A stretch of 64,000 nucleotides of DNA from JACTMJ01 sp039812845 (GCA_039812845.1 JBDIBK010000002.1:1-64000), one strand, 5' to 3'; shown: positions 34,009 to 44,187, counted from the first letter of the stretch. Translations and numbers: made by a program. Notes: generated by a model not told the origin, from the sequence alone.

Positions 34009-35577
34009 CTATGCGGCGTCGTCACCCGCCGGCACCCGCTTCTCCGCGCGCAGGCGTTCAAGCAGAGTCTGATCCACGCGGGCCTTCACCGTGCGGCGGT
34101 CGATTCCCAGGCGTGCGGCGGCACCCTCGTAGCTTCCCGTCTGCGCGTACACCAGCGTGCAATAGCGGCTCAGGAGCGCATCGGCGCTCAGCATACCCGC
34201 GCGCGCATCCTCGAAGATATCCGATGCCGGAGATGGGCTGGCCGGTGGTGGCGCATACTCTTTCCTCACCAGAATGTTGCGGATGCACTGCTCCAGTTCG
34301 CGGTAATTGCCCGGCCAGGCGTAGTTTGCAGGCAATCGTGTTTCGATGAAGGCCGTCGCTTCACCCGCCACCGCATCGCCGTCCTCCCCTGCGATGCGCC
34401 CGGCCAGGAACCGGACCAGATCGCGCAGCACCGTCGGCGATTCATCCATCTGCTGGCGCAACGAGGGCGTTCGGATCAAGTCGGAACACAGCCGGTAATA
34501 GAGATCCTCCCGGAACTGCCCCTTCCGAATCTCAACGGCGAGATCGCGGTTGGTGGCGGCGATCAGCTTTCCTTCAAAACGCTTCGGGGCGCTGTCGCCC
34601 ACCGCCGAGAAGAGTCGGGTCTCAATCAGCCGCAGCAGCTTCACCTGCACATCCGGCGCAAGCTCCCCAATCTCGTCGAGAAACACCGCGCCCAGCGGCG
34701 GACACGCTTCGAGCCAGCCCTTGCGGTCTTGCGCGGCCCCGGTGAAGGCACCCCGGCGATGCCCGAACAGTTCGCTCTCCACCAGCGTGCCCGTGAGCGC
34801 GGCAATGTGGATCGGGTGAAAGTGCGACGCGGGATCGTCTTCAAACCGCAGCGTGCGGGGGTCGAACGGGACATAGCGGGAAAGCGCGATGGCCCGCGCC
34901 ACCAGTTCTTTTCCCGTCCCCGAGGGGCCGGTTACCAGCGTTACCAGATCCCCCATGCGCGCGTACAGATTGCGCCGGTAACGGTGGAGGTCATGCGTGA
35001 AAATGGATTGCCACACGGCGGCGCGCAGGCGGGCGGCGGGAGCCGAGTTTCCGATGATGCTCTCGAAGATCTGATGAAAGGCCCGCGCCAACTGAAAGAA
35101 GAACGAAAACATGTGCGGCGCGGGGAACGCGCTCAAGGGCCGGCTCTCCGGAGGGTAAAGCCACTCTCTCCAATCGCGCTCAAAATCCCGGTAGAACCCC
35201 CAGCGGGCGCGCGTATCTCCCGCGCGCTGCACCGCCAGTTCTTCCTCCAGCCGCGGGTAATAGCGGTGGTAAAGCATGTAGACCACCGCCCCTTCATAGA
35301 GCGTGGCATCGGCATCCGGGAGCGACCCCCGAACGGCGTACGTCCGCGCGCGGATCTCCGGCATCGCCGCTTCCAGCCGCTCGCAGATCCGCCAGGCGTT
35401 GGCGCGAAGCTTGCGGGGGTCGTCCACCTGGAAGCTCCAGTGCGCGCCCTGATGCACATACTCGCGGCCAAGCGCGGACCGTTCCGCTTCCGCAAGCTCC
35501 GGCAGGAACGGATTCGCGGCCGCCACCGCGTTCACCGCTCGCAGAAATCGCTCTTGGGATTGGCTGAGCCAAGGCAT
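34009..35577 (-). CDS. Sigma-54-dependent transcriptional activator with unusual N-terminal domain
   Basis: A 522-residue bacterial enhancer-binding protein. Residues 1-205 form a helical domain without receiver, PAS or GAF features (YHRYYPRLEEELAVQRAG, RAFHQIFESIIGNS). The AAA+ core is intact: Walker A GPSGTGKE at 217-224, the sigma-54 contact loop GAFTGA at 276-281, Walker B FLDEIGEL with D301-E302, and FREDLYYRL with the arginine finger. A Fis-type helix-turn-helix ends the protein. The ATG at 35577 has GGAG upstream. It should activate sigma-54 promoters in response to an unknown cue sensed by the N-domain. Confidence 0.88.
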   Translation of the reverse strand: MPWLSQSQERFLRAVNAVAAANPFLPELAEAERSALGREYVHQGAHWSFQVDDPRKLRANAWRICERLEAAMPEIRARTYAVRGSLPDADATLYEGAVVYMLYHRYYPRLEEELAVQRAGDTRARWGFYRDFERDWREWLYPPESRPLSAFPAPHMFSFFFQLARAFHQIFESIIGNSAPAARLRAAVWQSIFTHDLHRYRRNLYARMGDLVTLVTGPSGTGKELVARAIALSRYVPFDPRTLRFEDDPASHFHPIHIAALTGTLVESELFGHRRGAFTGAAQDRKGWLEACPPLGAVFLDEIGELAPDVQVKLLRLIETRLFSAVGDSAPKRFEGKLIAATNRDLAVEIRKGQFREDLYYRLCSDLIRTPSLRQQMDESPTVLRDLVRFLAGRIAGEDGDAVAGEATAFIETRLPANYAWPGNYRELEQCIRNILVRKEYAPPPASPSPASDIFEDARAGMLSADALLSRYCTLVYAQTGSYEGAAARLGIDRRTVKARVDQTLLERLRAEKRVPAGDDAA

Positions 35578-35742
35578 CGGTTTCGCGCTCCGTACAACCA
35601 ATGTACTCCGCTGGACGTTTTTTGTATAGAGCCGCTTCGCTGAAAACCGGCTCACGCCTCCGTCACCTCGGATATCCTATTGAAATCCGTGGGCTTCCGC
35701 GGTCTTGCCCGTCTGGCAGGCAAGCTGCACTTGTATCGGCGT

Positions 35743-38700
35743 ATGGCAACCACAACAATCGACCCCGTCAGCGGCACCGCCGCCGCACCCGTGGCTGGCG
35801 AGCGGCCCGGCTCCTACTGGCAGCTTCTCCGCAATGGCGGCTTCACGGCATTTCTCTGGACCCAGTTTCTGGGCGCGTTCAACGACAATCTCTACAAGAT
35901 CACGGTGAGCCTGCTGACCGTGATGCTGATCGCGGACCAGCAACAGACAACGAACTACCTCGCCGCGGCCGGTTTCCTCTTCGTCCTGCCTTTCGTGCTC
36001 TTTTCCGGCTACGCCGGCCAGTTGGCGGATCGCTACAACAAGCGCGGCGTTCTGATCTTCACCAAACTTCTGGAGATCCCGGCCATGCTGCTGGGGCTGT
36101 GGGCGTTCACCGCGAACGACCCCCTCTGGATGCTGGCGGTCGTGTTTGTGCTGGCCTTGCAGGCCACGTTTTTCAGCCCGGCCAAATATGGCATCCTTCC
36201 CGAAATGCTGCCCGTGCGCGACATGGCGCGGGCCAACGGCCTGCTGGAGATGACGACCTTTGTCGCCATCATCCTTGGCACCACGGTGGCCGGTTTCCTG
36301 TTCGAGGCCTGGAGCGCCGCGCTCTGGAAAATTTCCGCGGTGACGATCGCGATCGCCGTCCTCGGTTCGCTTTCGAGCTTCGGGATCTCCCGTGTGCGCG
36401 TGCCGCAAGTGCCGGAGCCTTTCTCCTGGAATCCCGCGCGCGAAGTCTGGCGTGGCGCGAGCGAGATGCTGCGGGACCGCGTGCTGCTGCTCTCTATCAC
36501 CGGCATTTCCTTCTTCTGGTTCCTTGGCACTCTGCTGCAAATGGATCTGCTGCTGTTTGCGAAGAACACCATGCGGATGAGCGAATCCGGCGCGGGCATT
36601 CTGATCGCCGGCTTGGCCGTGGGCATCGCGGTGGGCAGCCTTCTGGCGGGCCGCATTTCCGGCGACCACATCGAGATCGGCCTCGTGGCGCCCGGCTGTC
36701 TCGGCATGGGCTTGAGCGCACTGGCCGTGGTTTGGGCCGCGCCCAGCTTCGTCCTCACGCTCACCGCGCTGATGTTTCTTGGCATGTTCGGCGGCTTCTT
36801 CATCGTCCCGCTGAACGCCTTGCTGCAGCACCACCCGGCCGAGGAGGAAAAGGGGCGCGCGCTGGGCACCAACAACTTCTTCAACGGCGTGGCGATGCTG
36901 ATGGCCGCGGTGGTTTTCTGGGTGCTCACCAACCGCCTCGAATGGAGCGGCGCGCACGTAATCTTCGCGGCCGGCTGCTTCACCATCGCCAGCACGCTCC
37001 TCGTGCTGTGGTTCACGCCGGAACCCACGTCGCGCTACCTGCTGACCTTGCTGGTGCGCGGCATTTACCGCTTCCAGATTCGCGGCGCATCCCACGTGCC
37101 CGCGAACGGCGCCGCCCTCCTCGTGGCCAATCACGTTTCCTTCGTCGACGGTTTCCTGATCGGCGCATGCCTGCCGCGGCTCGCCCGCTTCCTGATCATG
37201 GATACCTACTACAACCGCTTCCGTCTGCTGCTGAAACCGATCGGCGCGATCCCGGTTCCGCTCGGCGGGCGTCGGGCCGTGATGGAATCCATCGCCTCCG
37301 CGCGCCGCGCCCTGGAAGCGGGCGAGATCGTGTGCATCTTCCCGGAGGGCTCCATCACGCGCACCGGCAACATGCAGCGCTTCCAGAGGGGCATGGAGAA
37401 GATCGCCGAGGGGCTGGACATTCCGGTGATTCCCGTCCATCTGGGCGGCGTCTGGGGCAGCACATTCAGCCACGCCGGCGGCAGCCCGTGGCGCAAGCGG
37501 GAAAAGCCGCGGCGCGATATTCAGGTCACCTTTGGCGCGCCGCTTCCTTCCTCGGTCAAGGCCGAGGAGGCCCGCCAGCGGGTGCTCGAATTGAGCGCCG
37601 ACGCCCGCGCCCGCGAGCCGCGGGTCAACAGCACCCTCGCCCGCGCCTTCGTCGCCAGCGCCCGGCGGCATTGGAACCGGCAGGCGATGAACGACGCTTC
37701 CGGCACCAGCCTCACCTACGGGCGCGCGCTGGCTGGGGCCATCCTGCTGGCCAGGTGGCTGCGCCGTCACCGTGCGGACGAACCGCTCATCGGCTTGATG
37801 CTGCCATCCTCGGTGGGCGGCGCGCTCGCCAATCTCGGCGTCACGCTCCGCGGCAAAGTGCCCGTCAATCTCAACTTCACGGCCGGCCCGGAGAGCGTCG
37901 CTTCCGCCTGCGCGCAATGCGAAATCGTCACCGTCATCACCTCGCGGATCTTCCTCAAGAAGGCAAAGCTGGAGGAGCCGCCGGGCGCGGTGTATCTCGA
38001 AGATTTGACGGCCGCGTTCACGGGCACGCGGAAGTTTCTGGCCCTCCTGGAGGCCCGCCTGCTGCCGCAATCGCTGCTGCTCGCGCGGCTCGGTTCCTCG
38101 CGGGCAAAGCCGGATGGGCTCGCGACCATCGTATTCTCAAGCGGCAGCAGCGGCACGCCCAAAGGCGTCATGCTTTCGCATCGCGGCTTGCTCGCCAATG
38201 TCGACGGCGCGGGAATGGTGTTCCGCATCAACTCGAGCGACGCTATCGGCGGCCTGCTGCCCTTCTTCCATTCCTTTGGCTATGCCTACAACCTGTGGTT
38301 CCCGCTGATGGCGGGCATCCGCGTAACGTTTCACGCCAACCCTCTCGACGCCAAAGGCGTCGGCAGCATGATAGAGAAGAACCGCGTTTCGATCCTGCTC
38401 GCGACGCCCACCTTTTTGCGAAACTACATGCGCGTTTGCAGCGAAGAGCAGTTCGCGTCCTTGCGGCTGGTCATCGCCGGCGCGGAGAAATTGCCCTCCC
38501 GGCTTGCCGAGGAATTCGGCGAGAAGTTCCGCCTGCCCATCTACGAAGGCTATGGGGCGACGGAGATGTCGCCCGTCATTTCCGTCAACGTTCCCGACGC
38601 CGAAGACCCCGTCTGGCCGCAGATCGGCAACCGTCCCGGCACGGTCGGCCAGCCGCTCCCCGGCTGCATGACGAAGGTGGTGGATCCGGACTCCTTCGAA

Positions 38701-39234
38701 GCGCTCCCCTCGGGCAGCCAGGGCCTTCTGCTCGTGGGCGGCCCCTCCCGCATGCTTGGCTACTGGAAGCAGCCCGAAAAGACCGCCGAAGCCCTGCATG
38801 GCGAATGGTACGTGACTGGTGACATCGGCGCGATCGACCCCGATGGCTTCATCACGCTCACGGACCGGCTTTCCCGCTTCAGCAAGATCGCGGGCGAGAT
38901 GATTCCCCTTCTGCGCGTCGAAGAAGCCATCCGCGACCTCTCCGGTCTGGAGGCGGTGACGGTGGTCGCGTTGCCGGATCCCCGGAAGGGCGAGCGGCTA
39001 ATTGCTCTGCATACCTCCGCCGCGACCGACGGCAAAGAGATCCATCGCAAAATGGCGGCGAGCGGCGTGCCGCGCCTCTGGATCCCAAAGGCCGAATCCA
39101 TCCATCGTGTGGAGGAATTGCCCATGCTGCCCACGGGCAAGCTGGACCTGCAGCGGCTAAAGACACTGGCCCTCGAACTCGAAGCCGCCCGCAACGGGAA
39201 CGAAGAAGGGAGCGCGGCGGACGACGGCGCGTGA
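35743..39234 (+). CDS. Trifunctional MFS / acyltransferase / acyl-ACP ligase fusion (LplT-Aas type)
   Basis: A 1163-residue fusion. Residues ~25-420 are a 12-helix MFS domain like LplT, the lysophospholipid flippase (LGAFNDNLYKITVSLL). Residues ~430-640 are a PlsC-type acyltransferase with the H-x4-D motif in NHVSFVDG and FPEGSITRTG. Residues ~650-1140 are an AMP-binding acyl ligase (IVFSSGSSGTPKGVMLSH, YEGYGATEMSPV, VTGDIGAIDPDGF). Together these would import lyso-lipid, activate fatty acid and reacylate at the inner membrane. The start is uncertain; ATG at 35743 is preferred over a TTG 21 codons upstream. Confidence 0.9.
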   Translation: MATTTIDPVSGTAAAPVAGERPGSYWQLLRNGGFTAFLWTQFLGAFNDNLYKITVSLLTVMLIADQQQTTNYLAAAGFLFVLPFVLFSGYAGQLADRYNKRGVLIFTKLLEIPAMLLGLWAFTANDPLWMLAVVFVLALQATFFSPAKYGILPEMLPVRDMARANGLLEMTTFVAIILGTTVAGFLFEAWSAALWKISAVTIAIAVLGSLSSFGISRVRVPQVPEPFSWNPAREVWRGASEMLRDRVLLLSITGISFFWFLGTLLQMDLLLFAKNTMRMSESGAGILIAGLAVGIAVGSLLAGRISGDHIEIGLVAPGCLGMGLSALAVVWAAPSFVLTLTALMFLGMFGGFFIVPLNALLQHHPAEEEKGRALGTNNFFNGVAMLMAAVVFWVLTNRLEWSGAHVIFAAGCFTIASTLLVLWFTPEPTSRYLLTLLVRGIYRFQIRGASHVPANGAALLVANHVSFVDGFLIGACLPRLARFLIMDTYYNRFRLLLKPIGAIPVPLGGRRAVMESIASARRALEAGEIVCIFPEGSITRTGNMQRFQRGMEKIAEGLDIPVIPVHLGGVWGSTFSHAGGSPWRKREKPRRDIQVTFGAPLPSSVKAEEARQRVLELSADARAREPRVNSTLARAFVASARRHWNRQAMNDASGTSLTYGRALAGAILLARWLRRHRADEPLIGLMLPSSVGGALANLGVTLRGKVPVNLNFTAGPESVASACAQCEIVTVITSRIFLKKAKLEEPPGAVYLEDLTAAFTGTRKFLALLEARLLPQSLLLARLGSSRAKPDGLATIVFSSGSSGTPKGVMLSHRGLLANVDGAGMVFRINSSDAIGGLLPFFHSFGYAYNLWFPLMAGIRVTFHANPLDAKGVGSMIEKNRVSILLATPTFLRNYMRVCSEEQFASLRLVIAGAEKLPSRLAEEFGEKFRLPIYEGYGATEMSPVISVNVPDAEDPVWPQIGNRPGTVGQPLPGCMTKVVDPDSFEALPSGSQGLLLVGGPSRMLGYWKQPEKTAEALHGEWYVTGDIGAIDPDGFITLTDRLSRFSKIAGEMIPLLRVEEAIRDLSGLEAVTVVALPDPRKGERLIALHTSAATDGKEIHRKMAASGVPRLWIPKAESIHRVEELPMLPTGKLDLQRLKTLALELEAARNGNEEGSAADDGA

Positions 39235-39312
39235 GCGGTGCAGGCCGTCTCTCGCCTTTTGGGGGAAACCTCGAACGGTTCAGCAAAGGCGGCAAAGCCG
39301 GGGAAACCGCCC

Positions 39313-40548
39313 CTACTCCGGCATTGCCGCCGCCCGCGCATTGAGCGCGGTGAATTCCGCATCGTCTAGGGTGGATTTGAAGCGGTCGAGGTTGTGTACG
39401 GCGCTGCGGGCCGGGCGCGAGGCTTCCTTCTGCAGGCTCCGGCCCAGCATGCGGGTGGCCTCGGCGTCGTCCGGAGCCAATTCCAGCACCTCCCGGAATC
39501 GTTCCGCCGCATCGTCGTAGCGCTCCGCCCGCCAGAGCTGCAAGCCCAGGTTGAAGCGATAGTCGGGATCCTCCGGGTCCGCGGCGTTCACCCTCACCAA
39601 GTGCTCCAATGCCTCGGGCTTATCCTGCCGGGCCAGGCTCACGGCGAGGTTGTTCTCGATCTCCGGCATCGGCAGCGCCGCGTACAGACGCCGGAATACC
39701 GCTTCCGCTTCTGGATACCTGCCTTGCTGCAACTCGCAAACGCCGAGCATGAACTGAGCCTCCCGGTAGAGCGAATAATCCGCCGGAAGCTTCCCCAGCC
39801 AGTAGGCCGCCTGGCGGTGATTGTTCTTCTCCCAATAGAAGAGGCCGAGCTGAAAGACCGGCGCGCCGAAGTTCTCATCGAGCCGCGCCGCCTGCGTCAG
39901 AAAGCGGTGACGCGCCTCCTCGTTCTCCGCCGTCAGTCCGCGCACGTAGCTTTCGAGCGCATCCAGCCGGATGGCGCGGTGCCGCGCGAGAAATTCCTCC
40001 TCCGTGATGGTCACATCCGGCGCAATCGCCCGCAGCAGCAGGAACCCGAGGCGCGTTTCAAGCGCCCCAAGATCGCTCAGCCTGCCCTCCACCCGGATCT
40101 CGCCCGCATTGCGGAACTTCCGGACGTTCATCACCCGCAAGCTCAGCACAATCGGGGAATCTCCCACCGGTTCCCGCTCCGTAAGCTGAAAATCGCCGAA
40201 GACCGCGAACTCGGCGTCCAGTTCCATCGCCACCTTGAGATTGGTGGCGAGTGTGGTGCTGGAGGAATTCCGAATGCTCAGGGTGTGGTAGGCCTTCAGC
40301 CGCTGCTCCCGGTCAAGGATGAAGATTCCATGTGAAGCCAGCAATTCCGTCAGCACTTCGGGGACGCTCTCTCCGATCCAGGAATACTTCTCCTGATCGG
40401 CGAGTGTAATGAGGGGCAGCACGACGACGGAGCTCGCCGAAGCGGACTTCCCCAGTAGCCCAAAGAGGATGAGGAACGACAGGAACCAGCAAAACCTTCT
40501 CACGTTGGGTATCGTAACAGACGCTCTTCGCGGTGGCAGCGATGTCAT
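39313..40548 (-). CDS. Exported TPR protein with FlgO-like N-terminal domain
   Basis: A 411-residue protein. A hydrophobic signal/anchor (FCWFLSFLILFGLLGKSASA) is followed by an alpha/beta domain like FlgO/TolB-N type modules (VVVLPLITLADQEKYSWIGESVPEVL). Then comes a TPR superhelix with at least four repeats (NHRQAAYWLGKLP; EAQFMLGVCELQQGRYPEAEAVF; DYRFNLGLQLWRAERYDDAAERF). The GTG at 40503 is an alternative start giving a tighter signal peptide. It is probably an envelope scaffold; no enzyme motif is seen. Confidence 0.7.
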   Translation of the reverse strand: MTSLPPRRASVTIPNVRRFCWFLSFLILFGLLGKSASASSVVVLPLITLADQEKYSWIGESVPEVLTELLASHGIFILDREQRLKAYHTLSIRNSSSTTLATNLKVAMELDAEFAVFGDFQLTEREPVGDSPIVLSLRVMNVRKFRNAGEIRVEGRLSDLGALETRLGFLLLRAIAPDVTITEEEFLARHRAIRLDALESYVRGLTAENEEARHRFLTQAARLDENFGAPVFQLGLFYWEKNNHRQAAYWLGKLPADYSLYREAQFMLGVCELQQGRYPEAEAVFRRLYAALPMPEIENNLAVSLARQDKPEALEHLVRVNAADPEDPDYRFNLGLQLWRAERYDDAAERFREVLELAPDDAEATRMLGRSLQKEASRPARSAVHNLDRFKSTLDDAEFTALNARAAAMPE

Positions 40549-40590
40549 CCGCGGCGCTTCGTCGCGGAAACCGCGATTCCCGGACCCGCG

Positions 40591-41586
40591 CTAATACCGA
40601 AACAGCCGTTTGTACAAGAGCTGAACCGCCCTCTTCCACGCCTGCGCGGAGTCTCCGAAATCCTTCACCCATGCGATGCGAGGGTCTCGCCGGAACCAGG
40701 TCCATTGCCGTTTCGCATAGCGCCGCGTATCGCGCTGCATCTCGGCCAGCGCCTCCGCCGCCGTCAGCCGCCCCTCGACGACGGCCAGCGCCTGCTTATA
40801 GCCGATCGCGCCGAATGGCTTCGCCGTCCGCGGTACTCCCCGCGCCAGCAATCCCCGCGTCTCCTCAATCAGCCCGCCCTCCCACATGGCCTTCGAACGG
40901 GCGTCCAGGCGGGCGTATAGCGCGGCCCTCGGCGGATCCAGGCCAATCTGGAGCACGCGGAACTCGCTGGCGGCCAGGCGCGGCCGCTCATAGACCCGCG
41001 AAAGCGGTTCCCGTTCGAGCAGGATCAGTTCGAGCGCGCGCACCAGTTTCTGCACGTCGGACGGGTGAATGCGCAGCGCGGCCGCCGGATCCCAGCGGCT
41101 GAGAATCCGGTGCAGGTTTCCCTCGCGGCGGCGTTCCACCCGCAAGAGCCGCTCCCGAATCTCCTCGTCGCGCTGAGGGCCCTCTACCAGCCCGTCAATA
41201 AGCGCCTTGAGGTAAAACCCCGTGCCGCCCGCAACCACGGGGAGCCTTCCGCGGCCGTGGATCGCGGGGATCAATTGCCGGGCCTGGCGCGCGAATTCTC
41301 CGGCGCTGAACTCCCCAACGTCGGAACTCGCAGCCGCGCATTCGCCGGTTCCGAACAGCCCGGCAACGTCGATCAAATGGTGCGGGACGGAGTCTTGTTC
41401 CTGCCTGGAGGGCTTGGCGGTGCCGATGTCAAAGCCGCGATACACCTGAAGGGAGTCGCAGTTTACAATCTCCCCATTCAACTCGCGGGCAATTCGCAGG
41501 GCCAGATGGCTCTTGCCGGAACCAGTGGGGCCCACAACGCAGACGACCGGGATATGAGAATTGGCGATTGGAAGCACGGCGTTCAT
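40591..41586 (-). CDS. miaA: tRNA dimethylallyltransferase
   Basis: A 331-residue enzyme that adds dimethylallyl to A37 of tRNAs reading UNN codons. The P-loop is GPTGSGKS at residues 19-26. Further signatures are IVNCDSLQVYRGFDIGTAKPS, PHHLIDV, VAGGTGFYLKALIDG and the C-terminal RDTRRYAKRQWTWFRRD. Length is as expected. The upstream start faces the divergent TPR gene across a 340-base spacer. Confidence 0.95.
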   Translation of the reverse strand: MNAVLPIANSHIPVVCVVGPTGSGKSHLALRIARELNGEIVNCDSLQVYRGFDIGTAKPSRQEQDSVPHHLIDVAGLFGTGECAAASSDVGEFSAGEFARQARQLIPAIHGRGRLPVVAGGTGFYLKALIDGLVEGPQRDEEIRERLLRVERRREGNLHRILSRWDPAAALRIHPSDVQKLVRALELILLEREPLSRVYERPRLAASEFRVLQIGLDPPRAALYARLDARSKAMWEGGLIEETRGLLARGVPRTAKPFGAIGYKQALAVVEGRLTAAEALAEMQRDTRRYAKRQWTWFRRDPRIAWVKDFGDSAQAWKRAVQLLYKRLFRY

Positions 41587-41926
41587 GGAAACCGGGGGGA
41601 CGCGGCGATGGTCACAAAGGAAGTGGGCGGGAACGGCCCGATCTCAATGGCGCGCCCATGCCGGCCCGAAGACGCATCCAGGCAACCGGGCGCAGTCCGT
41701 TCACATCCCAAAGGAGTATAGGGAATATAATGTGGTCAACAGCTGCTGTCGAAAGCGCAATCCCATCTGCCGGGTTCGATGCCGGACGTTCCTGTCCAAT
41801 GCAACCGGTCTATTCCGGCACCGGCTTCTGGCAGTAGCTTGCGCTTTCCGCCGGCGGACGGGCCGAAACGCCCCGCGTGCGGGTCCGCCATTCAGCGATC
41901 CCCCTAGAATATTTGCAGTCAAACTC
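41587..41926 (+). other. Divergent intergenic region between miaA and the TPR protein gene
   Basis: No gene is convincing in these 340 bases. A TATAAT hexamer at 41726-41731, in the context of an AT-rich patch, is a plausible -10 box for the plus-strand TPR gene. The best upstream -35-like hexamer (TTCACA) is 20 bases away, longer than ideal. The rest is GC-rich without clear repeats. Confidence 0.4.
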
Positions 41927-44044
41927 ATGGCTAACACGAACTCTTTCACTTTACCGACGTTCCGCCCCGCATGGTATTTGCTGGGGTGCGCGGCGCTGAC
42001 GCTGTCGTGCCTCGGGCAGGCACCGGCCGCGCCGCGGCCGGCGCAGGTCGTTCCGGAATCGCCAGCGGCGGAGGGCCAAGGGAACGCCTACTACAACTAC
42101 GCCATGGGCCACCTCTATTCCGAACTCTCCTCGGTGTACGGAAACCGAAAGGAGTTTCTGGATCAGGCGATTGACTACTATCGGGAAGCGCTGAAACTCG
42201 ACCCCAATGCCGGTTTCCTGAATGCAGAACTGAGCGAGCTCTACATGCGCTCCGGCCGTGTGGCGGAAGCGGTCACGGAAGCCGAGCGTCGCCTGCGGGA
42301 GAACCCGAACGATCTCGATGCCCGCCGCATTCTGGGACGAATCTATACTCGCCTGATCGGGGACCCCAACGCGCCCGGCAACAGCCGCCGCAGCGATGGA
42401 ATCAACGAAGAGATGCTGCGCAAAGCCATTGAGCAGCATGAGTTTATCGTGAAGGCGGACCCCACCGATACGGACTCCCAGCTTCTGCTTGGCCGGCTCT
42501 ATCGCCTCGACCGCCGGAACGTCGATGCCGAAAGCGCCTTCAAAAAGGTCCTCGAAACGGATTCGAACAACGAGGTGGCACTGCGGGAACTGGCGCTCGT
42601 GTATTCGTCGCTCGGCGACACTAACAAGGCCATCGAGATGTACACGCGGGTAAATTCCCGCAATCCCACGCCGCGCACGCTGCTCGAACTCGCCAGCGCC
42701 TATGAGCAGGTGCGGGACTTCGCCAATGCCGCGGCGGTCTACAAGAAGGTCGTGGATCTGAACCCGGAGGAAGTGGATGTCCTGAAGCGGTACGCCCAGG
42801 CTCTGCTCTTCGCGGACAAGCTCGATGACGCGCGCGCGGTGTATCAATCGATCGCCGCCAAGAAGCCGGACGACGTGGAGAGTTTCCTCCGCCTCTCTCA
42901 GATTTACCGCCAGCAGGGGAACTTCGACGCCGCCAGAAGCGCGAACGAGAAGGCGAAGTCGCTCGCGCCCGACAATCTGGAAATTCTCTACAACGACGTA
43001 AATCTTCTGGACGCGGAGGGCCGGGCGGATGAGGCCATTGACCGGCTGAACTCCATGATTCAGGCCGCGGAAAAGGCCCGCTACACGGACGCGGAACTGA
43101 ATGCCCGCACCGTTCTTCTGGAGCGTCTGGGCCTGCTGCAGCGCAGTACGGAGCGCTATGCGGACGCCGTGGCGACCTTCACGAAGCTCGCCGAGGCCGA
43201 TCCGAATCAGGCCGGGCGCGCGCAGGCCCAGATTGTCGAAACCTATCGCATGGCGAAAGACTTCCCCAAGGCGGAAGCCGTCGCCAACGAAGCCTATAAG
43301 AAGTACCCGGAAGACCGCACGCTCATTGTCGTCCGCGCCTCCCTGCTTGCCGACCTCGGCAAGAGCGAAGAAGCCATCCGCGACATGAAGGCGTTCATGA
43401 AGGGGCGGGAAGACCACCAGAACTACCTCACCCTTTCGCAGATCTATGAGAAAGCCAAGAAATATCCCGAGATGGCCGAAGCGCTAGCCAAGGCGGAGGA
43501 ACTTGCGGACGGAGACGACGAAATCCAGACCGTCGTGTTTCTGCGCGGTGCCATGTATGAGCGCCAGAAGGACTTCGCGAAAGCCGAAGCCGAATTCCGC
43601 AAAGTGCTGGCCCGGAACCCGGAGAACGCCTCCGCATTGAACTATCTGGGCTATATGCTCGCGGACCGGAACGTCCGTCTCGAAGAGTCGTTCCAGATGA
43701 TCAAGAAGGCCGTCGATCTCGATCCGGGGAACCCCGCCTATCTGGACAGCCTGGGCTGGGTGTATTTCCGCATGGGGAAACTGCATGAGGCCGAGTTGGC
43801 CCTCAAGCAAGCGCTGCAGCGCATGTCGAAAGACCCCACCATCCACGATCACCTGGGGGATGTATACAGCGAGCAGGGCGACCTGCGCCGGGCCGTCATC
43901 GCGTGGGATCTCGCGCTCAAGGAGTGGAAACGGAATGCGCCCAGCGAGCGGGACGAGGAACTGATCTCGAAGCTCTCCACCAAGCTCGAAAACGCGAAGG
44001 TGAGCCTCGCGCAGCAGACCGCTGAGCAGGGTTCGCGGCCGTAG
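41927..44044 (+). CDS. Exported tetratricopeptide-repeat protein (705 residues)
   Basis: A 705-residue secreted or lipid-anchored protein: LLGCAALTLSCLGQ looks like a signal with a possible lipobox. Beyond residue ~50 it is an almost continuous series of TPR units, for example FLDQAIDYYREALKLDPNAG, FKKVLETDSNNEVALRELAL, FANAAAVYKKVVDLNPEEV and KLHEAELALKQALQ, about a dozen in all. Such proteins scaffold envelope or secretion assemblies. It converges on the RtcR-like gene 143 bases downstream. A specific partner cannot be named. Confidence 0.82.
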   Translation: MANTNSFTLPTFRPAWYLLGCAALTLSCLGQAPAAPRPAQVVPESPAAEGQGNAYYNYAMGHLYSELSSVYGNRKEFLDQAIDYYREALKLDPNAGFLNAELSELYMRSGRVAEAVTEAERRLRENPNDLDARRILGRIYTRLIGDPNAPGNSRRSDGINEEMLRKAIEQHEFIVKADPTDTDSQLLLGRLYRLDRRNVDAESAFKKVLETDSNNEVALRELALVYSSLGDTNKAIEMYTRVNSRNPTPRTLLELASAYEQVRDFANAAAVYKKVVDLNPEEVDVLKRYAQALLFADKLDDARAVYQSIAAKKPDDVESFLRLSQIYRQQGNFDAARSANEKAKSLAPDNLEILYNDVNLLDAEGRADEAIDRLNSMIQAAEKARYTDAELNARTVLLERLGLLQRSTERYADAVATFTKLAEADPNQAGRAQAQIVETYRMAKDFPKAEAVANEAYKKYPEDRTLIVVRASLLADLGKSEEAIRDMKAFMKGREDHQNYLTLSQIYEKAKKYPEMAEALAKAEELADGDDEIQTVVFLRGAMYERQKDFAKAEAEFRKVLARNPENASALNYLGYMLADRNVRLEESFQMIKKAVDLDPGNPAYLDSLGWVYFRMGKLHEAELALKQALQRMSKDPTIHDHLGDVYSEQGDLRRAVIAWDLALKEWKRNAPSERDEELISKLSTKLENAKVSLAQQTAEQGSRP

Positions 44045-44187
44045 CCTTGCGCTTATGAATCCGGCCATAGCCGAGTCGTCGTCCTGGCGTGCATGACGCC
44101 CAGGCTTAGCGCGCCCGCCGTTCCGCAAGCATCGGGCGCTGGAATCCGCTCTCGCTGGGGATCGGGTCCCAGTTCCGCGAACTCGCT

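Noticed and set aside
41568..41837. 89-codon plus-strand open frame between miaA and the TPR gene
   Set aside because: Arg/Gly-rich composition typical of a shadow frame, partly antisense to miaA, no ribosome site.
44083..44104. Imperfect hairpin between the TPR gene and the RtcR-like gene
   Set aside because: One arm has a bulge and there is no T-run on either side; not strong enough to call a terminator.
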